Assembly (NCBI GenBank): GCA_019914945.1
Contig: CM034112.1
Span: 1,697,001 to 1,761,000, forward strand
Length of the DNA stretch: 64,000 nt
Direction: 5' to 3'
DNA from: Typha latifolia
Taxonomy: Eukaryota; Streptophyta; Magnoliopsida; Poales; Typhaceae
The position numbers and the translations under genes were made by a program. The notes below the pieces were generated by a model. The model saw only the letters and a list, made by a program, of their open reading frames with translations, was not told where the DNA came from and made no database searches. The first letter of the stretch is position 1, and each line of letters starts with the position of its first letter. Positions 1 through 12,606 of the stretch are shown here, one piece after another.

Positions 1-236
1 GATCCATGCTTTGCCTACTGAGACATGACAAGAAAAGCGAGATGTAATATCTCATAATTCTTATTATTCAAATTCTGGTTTTGTTCTTAACATGGCTGTG
101 CACCAAACTAAGGAAATCCTCTCAGCATCAAAATTGAAGATAGTCTTAATCCCTCATTTTTCTTTTCTATACTAAATTACTAACCAATCTTGCATAAAAG
201 TGCACGAAGATTGCTTCAAAGATGCTGCCACTCCCC

Positions 237-1372
237 TTAAACCGAGTTCGAATCCGGTTCTATGGCCGATCGCAACCCCTGTCGGACCATCATTTGTGCA
301 TAGAACTCGGCATGCTCCTGTTCATGAATAGAAGCAGACAAGTCCAAGATTATGCCTCAAAACAAGTCCATGGTCTTTGAACAATAACGTTATAGATTCT
401 CCAATATTCTCACTTCAGTGGAGATGAAAGATTAATTCGAGCTCAATTCTGTGTGTTATATGTTGAATGTGATCGTACCTTTACTGTAACAATAACAACT
501 GCAACACCTTTGTCCCTAGATTCATAGAAGAGCTTTCTCGCCTCATCAACAGTGACGGATGGCACAACCTGTGGTAAAGCCTTCTCCACTGCAGAGAAGC
601 AAAAGAAAGGTTCGCATTTACTCAGCAAAAGCAATAGTTTTTATTTGTTTATTATTCCTTTTTATTAGAAATATAAAAATTAAAACCACCCGTCACCTTA
701 AGTTTTTTAGAGTAATTGGTGAATTAAAAATGATACTCGATTAATTAAACCACCTTCGCTTACTAGCCTAAGCTATTAGAGTAATTAGTAAATCAAGTAT
801 AACTTAGAGAAAAAAAGTATAGCTTTTTCATACCCAATTTCTCAGTGTGGCGTGGATCATCGATCAGCAAGACTTTGAAGCTATCTCCACTCCCCAAACC
901 TTTCTTATCACTCAGTCTCCCTATATCTCCTCCTGCAAAATTCCGAAAGGAAATCGTTCTTTATTAGATCGTAAAGAGAAATTATTTAAACAAAAATCTT
1001 TTTTAGACCCTTCTACTTCACACGGGGAAACTAATCCACAGTTAATTTAGTGTAAAAGAAATTAAAATTATACATTAACAGCATAAGATATAGAAAGATG
1101 AAGAAGCCACTACCTTCTTCGAGAAGGGGAAGGGCATCGAACTGGGTCTGATCGAAGGTGGGTCTTTCCAATAGAGCTCCTCCTCCTCTCAGGGATCCGA
1201 ATCTCCCAACAGCGGAGGCCAAGAACACCATTTCCCTGTGTTGGGTCTTCTCTGGTCTAGTGCTGCTCTTCTTGGAAGGCATGGAGACGCTAGAAAATGG
1301 GGTTGGAGAAGGAGGAAGAGAATTGGTGAACTGGAGGACAGAGTACGTGGCTGCTCTACTGCTAATCGCCAT
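237..1372 (-). CDS. ClpS-like adaptor protein, probably plastid-targeted
   Basis: Four exons, 1372-1114, 932-834, 588-479 and 317-237, with GT-AG introns and matching phases, give 182 aa. ClpS proteins sit on the N-domain of Clp ATPases and deliver substrates to the Clp protease. Residues 1 to about 70 are rich in Ser, Thr and Arg, as in a chloroplast transit peptide. The ClpS core begins at FKVLLIDDPRHTEKL (exon 2), continues through TVDEARKLFYESRDKGVAVV (exon 3) and ends EHAEFYAQMMVRQGLRSAIE (exon 4). The family pattern is a beta strand, an acidic pair, then the conserved GxAVV strand. The Asn of the canonical ND(D/N) motif is Ile here, and the His of the helix before the glycine is not present, so binding of N-degrons is doubtful. 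The start at 1372 was preferred to an in-frame ATG at 1528 because it gives a normal transit-peptide opening. The family call is good; the exact function is not established. Confidence 0.82.
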
Positions 1373-1528
1373 TAGAAGTATAGAAGTAGATGTGTTATTT
1401 CCAAGACCGCAGGTTCCAAGACCGTAGGAAGGAAGATTAATTGCTTTGGGAGGCTTAGGATAAGGGTCAGGGGAAAAGAAGGAAGCCAGAGCGAGATTTA
1501 TCGAGGGTTCCAGGCGGAGCGGGAGCAT

Positions 1529-1722
1529 TTTTCATTTCACACCCTATCATATGGTTATTTCAGTTTACTCCTTATCTTTTATCATTTTTAATTAGGCCCT
1601 CATATTTCGCTAAATCATAGTTTGAAATCCACCGTCAAATATAGTAGTGGTTTAGGATGCTTTTTATGTGTTTTTGTTAAAGAACAGGGTCAACCAAAAT
1701 AGGGTGCGAAATGCAAAATCCC
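1529..1722. mobile_element. Short MITE-like inverted-repeat element in the ClpS-like promoter
   Basis: The left end (ttcatttcacaccctat at about 1531) is matched in inverted orientation by the right end (agggtgcgaaatgcaaaat, 1701-1719). It is about 190 bp and AT-rich with no coding capacity. The termini resemble the CACACCCTAT-type ends of the longer elements at 30991, 36806 and 63303, so it may be a diverged relative. No target-site duplication could be assigned. Confidence 0.45.
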
Positions 1723-2568
1723 ATAAAATTAACACGACTATCTCAATTTGAAACGTGGAAGTTGATCCCACTCAAAATTTTCCTTCTTTTATTTCTGGCT
1801 AAGATAAAATAGTGTTTGCTGTGATCTCGTCAAGCTTTTGGCTATGACTCCACTGCACCAAGTAGACATTTATCATCAACGATGTCAAGTTTGGAATTGT
1901 CACTATATGGTCATGGCTGGTTTATTACAAGGCGTTACGCATGGAAACACCATTCATGGGAAGCTAGCTACCAATACAATTTCTATGGTCGTGATGGACC
2001 AATAGATAATTTTCAGAAAATAAATTGTATGGCAACTATTAATGCTCAATTAACAACCACAAATAATCTTGCTCCAAATTTGTGGGTATTATATTTCTCT
2101 ATGGTCCACAGGACTCTTGGAAAAGAAAGATATTTCTGGGAACTCCAGGACCGAAGATTCCAGATCTTTGCCTGTTAAGTTCCAGAAACAACTTACAAGC
2201 ATACAGAACACCATAATATATTAATATCTGGATGTCTGTTAAATAGTAATTTAACTGATCTGCCACAATTTTCTGGACCAACCAAGCATGTCGCATAGTA
2301 CACGAAAATACAATGTTGGAAAAGGGAACACTTAAGTACATAAAAATAATTCTTTAAGAAAAAAAGTTAAAACTCTTGCTGTGAGAAAATAGAACTAGAT
2401 GTCAGCCCCAGATAGATCTTCATATTTTCTCAGAAAAAGAAAGAAAGAAGAGAAAAGAATGATCTTTCATAGGAAGTCTACGGGAAGACACGAACAAAAA
2501 TGATGGAAGGGTTGTATTCTGCTCAAATCACTGACCGAATTACATATGTAGGGCATTTCTCCCAGAAA
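1723..2568. other. Intergenic: ClpS-like promoter side and coatomer delta 3' region
   Basis: AT-rich sequence with no gene I can support. The right half is probably the 3' UTR and termination region of the minus-strand coatomer delta gene, whose stop codon is at 2569-2571. An open frame on the plus strand at 1882-2178 has no recognisable protein features. Confidence 0.5.
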
Positions 2569-5500
2569 CTAGACCACTTGGTAAGTATCTGTGATCAGCT
2601 GAGTCCTTTGTGAAAATTTTGTAGAAGCATCACCTTTAAGCGGCGTGATGCTAACAACCTGAAACAAAATTTGTCTATAGGGTAAAACAGCAACCATAGC
2701 TTTTTCTCATAATCACTGATTAGCAGTAAATCAAGTTTACTAGAGTTGAGAAGGATAATGAAGAAAAAATTACTATGAAGCATATTATAGAAGAACATAG
2801 AGAAACAATCAAGAAAGAAACAAGACTACGAAATGCGCTGCTTCCCTTAATGGGTTCAAAATGTAGTTCAAGACATTGGAAAATGCATAAATGCCTCATT
2901 ATCTATATAAGTATGACAGACGAAGTGAAATGTATGTGAGCAAGCACAATATGCTCGTAAACTTACGATGTCAAGAAACATCTATATGGGGAATATATAT
3001 AATGTGTGATCAGGAACCTTTGTTGCTACAAAGTATTATCCATTCACTCAGAAACAATAACCTACCAGCTCTCAAGTAACAGTAATAATCCCAGAAGAAC
3101 AGTTGGCAAGACCTACATTCCATACAAATTCCTTCAGAATTGGAAAGAGTCTAGATGAAGGAACAAGATCAAGGAACTTTACCAATGTCTGAACAAAATC
3201 AAACTTCCCACAAGAATCGAATAGAAATATTGTCCAGCAATCCGTAATTAAAATTTAATCAGCACTTTCTCTAGAAAAATGGGAAAGCTTGAGAAACATA
3301 TTTGTCTAACCTTCACATCACTAAAAGTGTTGGCAGCAGCAAATCTGATAGCTATGGGGAAAAATGATGATGGATCAGCAGGAGGCACAACAAACTCCAT
3401 AGATCCACTAAAAAGAAATAAGAGCAATAATCAGCCAAATGCGAGTGCTTATGCTTGTTAGCATAAAAAGAAAGTGGTTCTGCAGATGAATAGATAAACA
3501 CTACTATGTACCTGCGATTTGATTGGTCGATAAGAAGAATAGACCACTCCAATGTGGAGTTTCTTGTGTCATACCTGGAACATAGGGGGCAGGAAAAAAA
3601 TATTAAAGATCTGGTAATCACAGTAACTGGAAGCTTTTCAGAAGTGATATTGCAGCCCAAGAATGAAGGAAGATAATTTGTAGTACCAGATGTAATGTAA
3701 AATAACAAATGTTGCGGCAATAAAGCAAGATTCTGAGAGCAGATAATGGCATAAAAGTTCAAATGGATGTTTGGAAAATATTAAAATAATATGTGATAAT
3801 TGATGAAAGGAAAATTTGCTGAGTTCCCCTAGATATTTTCTTTCTGGAGAAAGAAAGAACCTTAAACTAGGTAGGACAATTGAAGCTTGTAATTACTTCT
3901 GTTAAGCATAACATTTCAAGTATTTTCATTACAGAATGAGAAGGCTCATCCTGCTATCTTCTTAATCCATACAAATATGCAAAGCTTCATCATTGGAGAC
4001 ATCTAGCTGTTCAAATTGAATAAGAATTTCCAAAGCGTACCTCCATTCTCCATCTATTTGTCTGACATTAGGTGTCTCCCTAAGTGCAGGAAGAGGTATT
4101 GATATCACAACATTTCTCAGGTCAAACATATCTGAAGCCTCATATTCAATGTTCACAAAAGTTTCATTCCGAGAAACTGAGGGCCAGCAGTTGACTGCAA
4201 AACAGATACAATTAAGATAATAGAATATCAAACAAATAAAATCCTTTGATAATTCAACACAGTACACACCAGTCAATGGAAGAGAGGCTTCATCCATGCC
4301 CTGAACTCTCCATTTCATGAGACCAACATCATTTTGACCAGTAGGAAAAGGCCTGTTAGGATCTTTCAACCCTATGATATGCTGGGTATTAAACAATTCT
4401 TTGTTGATATTAGGATGTGTCTTGAAGCTAAGGCCTGGTACATCTTGGTTCTCAATCTGTAAAATAAGAGCAGATCAGCAGAGTTACCAAAAATTCACAA
4501 GTCCACATCTATAGATTCATGAAATTTGTTAGATTAATCATTTGCTACAACTTAGTAGCAGACTTCTCAGCGCAACATCATTGAAAGAAAACCCTTGTCT
4601 ACAGTTAAAAGTTGTGACGACCCTTTCTTACAAGTCCTATTGTCAGATCAAGCAGCACTCCCAGTTGCATGTCTTGGCAAGGGTAATTACCTTAACCGAA
4701 ACCTATATATTCAAGTGTTCTTGAAATAGACAAGAGAATAAATGCATTTAATTCTTAATACTTCCAACAATATGTTGAGACACAGTGAAAAACAAAATTT
4801 CCACAAGAGAGAACCTGAAATTGGATGAACCCATCCTCCTCATTAAGAATCTGAAGAAAAAGAGTTCCTTGAACATCAAAATTACTAACTCCCCCATCTC
4901 GCTTAATTGTGACGTTAAGCCTCTCTTCGATGGTCAATGTAACAGGATCACTTGGTGGGAGAGATGATTTTGACTGAATAACACTTGGTTGCACATCCTC
5001 AAGAATCACTTCTCCTTCAGCTTTCAGTGATTCCAAAAACTGATTTGTTCTCTGCGTCTTTCCTAGTTTCATACCAAGCCCTTTAGGTGGAGCCGCAGCA
5101 GAAGCAGATGAACGACCTGCACATGAACAGAGCCGTCATAATAGAATTACAGGATGTCTATAAGTTTGAGCAATGTGCTTCAACACTGGTTACATTGTAA
5201 TTTGAAACACTGAGATTGTCCATGACAGTTTAAAGAAGTGATAATTCTAAGAAAAATCAGGTCACCAAAGTGTTTTAAATTTTTTTTTTAAATTTTTTTT
5301 ATTTATTTTCCTGAAAAAAGATTATGCACTCCCTTGTTCTTTACAAATGATTAAATCAACTAAGGAATGATGGAATATAGAAGAGAACACTGCTAATATA
5401 GATAATCTCATCACTCAAAAAGTAGAAACAACATGATTCGATACTGGGAACAAACCTTTGGGCTTGCTGGAGGAGTCCAAATCAGTAGTCAATCCAAAAC

Positions 5501-8500
5501 CAGAGCCACTTCCAAAACCAGTTCCACTGCTGGAAATACTCATGTCACTAAAACTACTTTCAATTCTTCGAGGACCAGACATAGACATGAATCCTCCTTT
5601 ATCACCTCTGCCTTTTTCAATCTGTAAAGTTTCACAGAATCCTATAGTACAACTAACATAAAAGAGAGGAGAAAACGATAGTAATCTAAACGCACACTGA
5701 ACAAGTTAAACTTCCAAAGAGTATTGACGTGAGCTATAGAAGTGAATCATTGACAACCATGCAAATAGCATCTATAAAGCAAAACATAGCATTGTCAATA
5801 TCATCCAGAAGAGAAAAGAAAATCAAATTCCCAAAGTCAACCTTATTGTTTCTGTAGTCTGTTAGATCAAGGATTAAGCATTTTCAGATGTGAAAATGAG
5901 AAAACCAACATAGTTCCTTGCAGATACTTGAACAGAGAGTATTCAGTTCAACTAAGCCTTGGGCTACACTAGGACATGAATTGATGTTAGAACTGAAGTT
6001 TAGACCAATAAACCCATTAACCTTTGCTTTATAGTTTATACACCTATAAGGCTATAACCATTCGTGCAATGGAAATGTTGTTGTCAATTCCTCGTTAAAA
6101 TTCATGTCAAATACACGATCTCTAGTAAAATAAATCAAGAGATTTTCACTATCAACAGATGCACAAAAACACAAAACTCAGGCACATTGGTCTCCCCTCA
6201 TGTTCAATAACTAATGGGAATTCCAGTGCACGCAATGTTCTAAAAAAAACTTTTGGAGATGAACAGGACTGAATTCAATTCAAGGATCTTCTACATGATT
6301 TCAAGCACCAAAAGTACGAACTAAACGACAAACTAGGATCACAAAAGTTCTGAAATCTAGGCTTTGAAAATCAAAAGTTTCTACAACTAAATAAATCATC
6401 CACTGAAAGTAATGATGCAATAGCTGTTACATTCCATAATTTCAAGACTAAAGTACTTTAATATTAAAAGCATAGATAGAAACATCAAATGAGGTACCTT
6501 GCTTTTGTCGATTTCACTAGCTTTTCGCTTCATGACATCTTTTGTGTCATTAATTTTGCTTTGCATGACCATCTTATGCAGTCTCTCTTCCTGGCTCTCC
6601 ATCTCACAGTATTGTTTGACTTGTGTAACAGTCACATTTTCTTTCTGGCCCAGAGAGATGGCTTCATCAAAAGCAAAAATCAGCTCAAAAGCCATTTTGC
6701 AGATGCCCTCTTCATCTAAAGAGGGGGAGTATTCAGGTACCTTTATTCAATATAAGGAAATCATTAACTGGTAAGTCTGATATTTAGCACATTAAAGATA
6801 TGCCAAAAGGCCATAGTCAATGATAAAATTCATGAAAGTGTGATGTTTCAAGCAATAAAACTACTCATTCCCTAGGGAACTAATGCTGGGCAGTCTTGAA
6901 TGATTTGAGTGGTTTGAAAATGAGTATGGGAAACCTACAGTAGCCAGCACTTGAATCTCAGCCTGATTTAGGTCAGTTTCTTAATCCTGAACAATATGGT
7001 AGAGGCTCAGTCTTAGTTTGTGGTCACAGAAGGATCTCTGCCTGGTTTTGCCCAAACCAACTGAAAAATAACCAAAGTGGATCTCAGGCACAATTCAGAT
7101 ATAGCTGGACCCCTACTGGCATTCCTTGATCATCAATTCCAACAGGTTTCATATAATGAAAGTAGCTTAATTGCTGAAGTTGACTTTTATGATGGGTAAT
7201 AAAAGAAAAAAAAAAAGTGTGTGTGAGTGCGGGGGGGAGGGGGGGGGGGGAGCTGCATGCAATCACCATTAATATTGACAGAATGTTCAAACAATTGCCT
7301 TGGAAGAGAAAAAGAAAAGGGCATATTAATGTGAATCAGCCACATGTGGCAGGATTCTAACAAAGATCTCAAAATATTAGCTGCCCCTATACTAAAACAT
7401 GTAATATAAGAAAGGATACCAGTTTTGATAAGAGCCTCAGTGTTTCCAGATCTTCAAGAATGTTGCTCTGTTTGTTAGTAACAAGTAGCAAATAAAGAGC
7501 CTCAATAGGCTGGTACACATAGCGCACTGTATCAGTCTCAATGTAGGTATGCTGCTTTCCAGTTCCAACGAGTTTTGGAAAAGCTGCCAGTAGTCCTTCT
7601 ATTCTTATTCGTGACATTTGAGCATACTGCCTTGAAACAAGTGCTGCAAGTAAGTTCAATAAGACAATTGTTATAGCCATCTTGCCAATATACTGAGGTA
7701 TCCAACAATAAAGGATGTACTGAGCCTGTTTACAATGGTAAATTGTAAAAAGTTTCTAATAGCTACTTAGGTCAATGGCAACCTGAAACCAATCCAAATT
7801 CTCTTAACACTATAACTACAAAATAAAGAGTGTCTCGATTAAAAAGCTGAAAAAGTGTCGTGATTAATGAGCATAAAGAGTACCAAATTCACCTTTTCCA
7901 GATTTTGTTATGATAGATGCTGCAAGAACCACCTGTTAACACAAGCACAGAAAATGGTCAATAGTTTTTCAAAGTTGACAGGAAATTATCTTTCAGATAA
8001 CAAATATGGACTGCAGGAACCTTTATCCAATTGATCCATGTCAAATCTCTGCAACTGTCAATAAAAAGTGTCCTTTTTTATGAGGAAATGATAAAGCGGT
8101 AACAACCATTTATTTACTACGCCAGTGGATCTTGGTCATATAGCCGTGCAATAAAATCATGAAATCATCATTTTGATACCAAGATCACTGTAGCATAACT
8201 CATTGTTTCCATAATTGAGTTCTTTTGCAAATTGCAATTTGGAATGCTTAATACAGATATCCTTTTATCTCATGTGGCACTAAAGGACTCCTATAAAAAG
8301 GTGAAAAGCGCATGTAACTTTTAAGTGTAAATATCATAAAATTGAGCAAAACTGACCATCCAAAAATGTAAACACAAAACTGCAGAACACAACAAAAAAA
8401 TGTTTCTTAGATTGGAAACCGTAAAGAAGCAGGGAAACATTAGTAATTATTCCAAGGACATATTGCTAATCAAATAACAAGATGTTCCAGCACGTTTCCA

Positions 8501-8582
8501 ACCTCCGAAGTAAAAGATCAGATCATAATAAGAAACATAAGATATAGAGAGTACGAAAAGTCCGAAACTTTCATTGTACCAT
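2569..8582 (-). CDS. Coatomer subunit delta (delta-COP, archain)
   Basis: Eleven coding exons: 8582-8580, 7932-7893, 7643-7420, 6740-6498, 5621-5456, 5116-4815, 4456-4270, 4194-4041, 3574-3512, 3407-3311 and 2658-2569. They join in phase to 522 aa, close to other plant delta-COPs. The protein is a subunit of the COPI coat that mediates Golgi-to-ER and intra-Golgi vesicle transport. The N-terminal longin-like domain starts [20 protein letters not shown] and includes [21 protein letters not shown] linker rich in Gly and Ser (exon 5456-5621) leads to the C-terminal mu-homology domain, including [20 protein letters not shown] and [20 protein letters not shown]. The protein ends [13 protein letters not shown]. 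The first coding exon holds only the ATG: the preceding bases are 5' UTR and the donor GTACAA follows the ATG directly. A further 5' UTR exon probably ends near 8966 (CTCAG followed by GTAAGC). Confidence is high. Confidence 0.95.
7217..7250. repeat. GT/G-rich homopurine tract with long G run
   Basis: A (GT)n stretch is followed by a G run interrupted once by A, at about 7231-7250. It lies inside a coatomer delta intron. The plus strand could form a G-quadruplex. It reads as C-rich in the sense RNA, so any structure would be in DNA rather than transcript. Confidence 0.7.
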
Positions 8583-8965
8583 TTTCAACAAAATTCCACG
8601 CCCAGAGAGGTATCACAAATTCTCTCGCCGAACGACCACCTGTAAAGCAAAAACACAGTTCAATTCCCATGTGAAGGTAGCAGATTATCTGACTAAATCA
8701 TCAATTTGCATGAAAAGTAATTACAAACAGCAAAAAGAAAAGAGATATAGTATCAACTTTAGATTAAAAACAGGCAGAAAGAATTCATACGTTCTACATT
8801 CGGTACAGATCTGCAAGAACGAGATTAATATAACACCACTTATTACAATTTCGATACGAATTACAAGTACACAGCGTCCTACCTATGGTTTGACATCAAG
8901 ATCGGAGTGGTGAACACAGAGACACATAGATCACGAGAGAATGGAAGGAACAGAGGAGAGCTTAC

Positions 8966-10258
8966 CTGAGATCGAGATCGAGACCTCGGGTTAGCAAACG
9001 GAGGAGCGCGCGGGAGAGAGGTAAGGTTGACGAGGAGGACGGGGTCGGAGAAATGGAGCAGAGGAACGAGGTCTTCTTTGATCCGAGAAGGGGTTTCGAG
9101 ATCGAGGAAGAAGGGTACATAGGTCTTTTTGCACAGCCATGGTGCGATGGGTCCCGCAGGTCAGTAAATCACAGCCGTCTGATCGTGGCCGGATGTTAAA
9201 TTCAGATGCTTGGGTTACAGACGTCGGATTTCGATCGAATAGTTGGGCTAAAGAAAGACACAGCCCAAATAAATTTGGGCTTAAATAAAAGATATTGATA
9301 TATGGGCTCGGGTCAGCATTAGCCTTTAGGTCAAGTATTAAATTTAAGAACTTTTAATTTTCTATTTTTCCAATTTAATCGTTGAATGATTTGCAAAATA
9401 ATTCCAATTTATAGTCATATTAGTAAACACAAGTAGAACCGATGTTGTTTGCAAACAAAACATACTCTTTGTAATTGTACGATGTACTGTGTATAAACAT
9501 AAAGTGTGTCGTATTGCATACAAAAATTAACACGTTACACATAAAAAACTTATTACTTATACGACACATTATATATAATATGTGAGGACTAGAATATATA
9601 GCAATGTTGGATATAATATTTTTAAGCCTAGACCACCTACATAAAGGTTCAAAACCATCCACGATTATTTCAATCGGGTCAAGCCTTAGTTAACCCAAAT
9701 CAAACTTCAACTTTCCCAATTCGCTCAATTACCAGCAAAGAAGCCAATGGTTTTCCAGTCACAGGCTCACAGCTATCTAACAGCCGTTTGTCACGTACTA
9801 TTTACATTAATATTTATAATTCCCAGCTTAACAATAGCCACATATCAACCGCATTTAATACACGTGGCTGGCAAGTTTGGCCCGCAAAAGGACAACCTAC
9901 ACCCCCAGCACAAAATCTTCTTCGATTTGGTTATCAAATCCAACATGCCTAGAAAACACTTGTCCCCTTCTAGCTGGAATCAAAGTTGTTACAGATCATA
10001 TTATACTCGTGGCACCGTTTTACTTGAGTCTTTAAAGATTTTTTAATGATATTAGCTAGAAAAGATATATAAAAAAACAAATCAAAAGTTCGCCTCTTCC
10101 ATTTCTAACATCAATAAAACAACATCGTCTAACATTTCCTCTCATTTGATCTCTCTAACCTACCGCTAAAAAAACAACGGAAAACAAAATAATATCTTAC
10201 AGGGAATAAAACATTAAGAAAAGAAAAAGAAAAAGGGCGAGATCGGACGGCCACGATC
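8966..10258. other. Intergenic: coatomer delta 5' end and response regulator 3' side
   Basis: 8966 to about 9100 is probably the first non-coding exon and promoter of coatomer delta on the minus strand. The rest is AT-rich sequence with no gene, RNA or clear mobile element that I can support. The plus-strand open frame at 9747-10046 shows no domain. Confidence 0.5.
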
Positions 10259-10951
10259 TCATCTCATCATGCGGCTGCAAACACGAGACACATCGGACGG
10301 CCGAACGGGCTTGAGCAAGAAATCCTCCGCGCCCTCCTCCAAACACCGGGATATACGATTCGGCACGTTTTCCGAGGACATGATCACCACCGGAATCCCC
10401 CTCAGCTTCGAGGATTCCTGTTTCATTAAACCGTAATTAATACAAAAAAAATTGCATATTAATGGGTTCATTTTTTGTCGTTAATTTGGGAATTTAGAAG
10501 CTAACCTTGACCCTCTTGAGAAGATCGTAGCCGGTCATCTCCGGCATCCAGTAATCGGTAATTATCATACTAACATTGGGCTCCTGCAATACATCCCAAA
10601 TTTTTACAAATTAGCCCCCATTCTCTACGAAAATTATATAAAAAATCAAGTACCAGATAGAATAACTAATCGACTCACCAAGCCGAGCAACTCCAACGCC
10701 CTCTTAGCACTATCAACAGTCGTCACTGCAAAAATTAGAGGAAAAGGAAAACCTCTATCAACTCGAGTAAATCGAAAAATTTCTGGAGAGAGAAAGAGGA
10801 GGGGCAAAACTGCAAAAGTACCTCTATATTTGGAGCTGCGGAGTAGCTTGGCGATCACGGCGCGGTCGACGGAGCTATCGTCCACCGCGAGTACGTGGAT
10901 CTCCTGGGCCGCCTCTCCGCCGGTAGCCTTAGCACCTCTGAACGACGACAT
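10259..10951 (-). CDS. Type-A two-component response regulator (cytokinin signalling)
   Basis: Four exons, 10951-10822, 10725-10679, 10583-10506 and 10417-10259, give 137 aa. Type-A regulators accept phosphate from histidine phosphotransfer proteins and damp cytokinin signalling in nucleus and cytoplasm. The protein is essentially one receiver domain: [19 protein letters not shown] holds the acidic pair Asp24-Asp25, the phospho-acceptor is Asp69 in [17 protein letters not shown], and the invariant Lys121 is in [11 protein letters not shown]. There is almost no C-terminal tail after the receiver, and no GARP/Myb domain, which excludes type B. The loop [16 protein letters not shown] is typical of plant type-A proteins. 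Intron positions fall inside the receiver domain. The GC-rich block upstream, 10952-11480, is the likely 5' UTR and promoter. Confidence 0.95.
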
Positions 10952-12040
10952 TGTCAGCGAGGGAACTTATCCGCAATCCTTCGCGCAGGAATAAATAGAG
11001 GAAGAATAAGATCGGGGTGGAGAGAGAGCAAACAGTGGATAGGAATGGGGTTATTCAGCCCCCTACGGGTTATATAACCCCGGGGAGAGGGAATAAGGAG
11101 CAGGAAATCCCACGGAATCCCAAGAATCCCAGGGGTAGGGGTGAGCGGACCGAGACGCACCAAATCTATGATATCTATATCCTTGATTCGGATCCGGATC
11201 CGCCAGGGAGGAGGGGCCTCTGCCCTTCCACAATCTTTGGGGCCCACCGCCCGATTCGATTGAGATTTTCTTCTCCCAATTTGGACCCCCCAAAAGTTTC
11301 TTATTATCTTCTCGCCCTCCTTTCCTCGCATCTTCTCGACGCGGACTTGGAACTTGAAAGTTAGACCGACGTGTCGGAGATTGGAGTCGTAAATTGGGGG
11401 TTTTTCAGGGGTCTGGAAGGAAAAAGTCCACGGTTTGACCGACTCGCTGCTACTGACAGTGGAAAAATCTACTCTCATGAGTCGTCGCTTTTAATTCCCT
11501 TGTACTAATCCCTGTTCTTTTTCCGTCACCGTATCTATCCGGATCCTTCCTTCTCATGTCATCAATGTATTAGTCATAATAAAGAAAATTTATCCCACTT
11601 TATTTGAAAATTACGTCTATTATTTGGATATTTTTCCAGTCTATTACTTTTAACGAATTAAAATTTCAATCAATCAAATCTACCACACAACTCGTAAGTC
11701 GGTCAGCCTGACTTACTCCGCTCACAAACAACCTCAGAAAAAATAAAAGTAAAAAAAAAAAATTAAAAAAGTAATTAGTAAATTGGAATTATTTAAAAGA
11801 GGTGGAAGGGAAGGTGGGAAATCTTTTATCAGTACCGAGGGAGATCTCCGTCCCCCTCAAGACCCAATCCCCGAGGAAAAGAATAATTATTACGCCATAT
11901 TCTAATAATAAAGCGGTTGGTATAAATTTATTCGCGTTAACTTAGAATAAGTCCGTGCTATTCCTAGGTGAGATGAAACTTTAGGAAGGAACAAAATATT
12001 CTTCGGGAAGCGTATCGTTTCGCAGTGGCAGCGATATCTT

Positions 12041-12606
12041 TTAAACAAACAAGGAAAGATTCTTCTCTCGCAAGCCGATCAAATCAAATGTTTTCCAGCG
12101 AAAAAGGCAACAGAATCAGGATAAAAGGTTTTCTCTCTCTCTCTCTCTCTCTATTTATTTTTTTCATGTATATCCTTTAAAACCTCTAAATTACGTATAT
12201 ACCCTCGGAAGATTTATATTTGCTAATATACTTGCGTATATACCCCTCCAAAGTTTATATTTAAACAAACAGGCAAAGATTCTTCTCTGCAAGCCGATCA
12301 AATCATATGTTGTCCAGCGAAAAAAGGTTGGAGGATCAGGATAAAAAGTTTTTTTTTAATGTATATCCTTTAAAATCTCTAATTTACGTATATACCCTTT
12401 AAAGTTTAATATATACTCCTTTAAAATTTATATTTAAACAAAGAAGAAAAGGTTATTCTTGCAAGTCCTGATCAAATCAGATTTTGTCCGGATAGAAAAA
12501 GTAGGAGCATCAGGATAAAAGGTTATTCTTTTTCATGTATATCCTTCTAAAAATTCTAATATATATATATATATATATAAATATATATATCCGAAATTTA
12601 TATTTA
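12041..12606. repeat. Three imperfect tandem copies of a 170-220 bp unit
   Basis: Copies begin at 12041, 12261 and 12433 with ttaaacaaa. They share gcaag-ccgatcaaatca, a tgtccagcga-like core, atcaggataaaa and atgtatatcctt. Copy 1 carries a (CT)n expansion (about 12131-12152). Copy 3 contains an (AT)n tract (about 12558-12590). Copies are diverged by substitutions and indels, so the repeat is old. No coding potential is visible. Confidence 0.75.

Noticed and set aside
1882..2178. Plus-strand open frame of 98 codons beside the coatomer delta 3' end
   Set aside because: No domain, no splice context, ordinary AT-rich composition; it overlaps the likely 3' UTR of the minus-strand gene.
9747..10046. 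Plus-strand 99-codon open frame
   Set aside because: Composition and residues look random; no family resemblance, no promoter or UTR context.
10954..11478. Several long overlapping frames on both strands upstream of the response regulator
   Set aside because: All are explained by GC-rich, stop-poor 5' UTR/promoter sequence. The frames contradict one another and none resembles a protein family.
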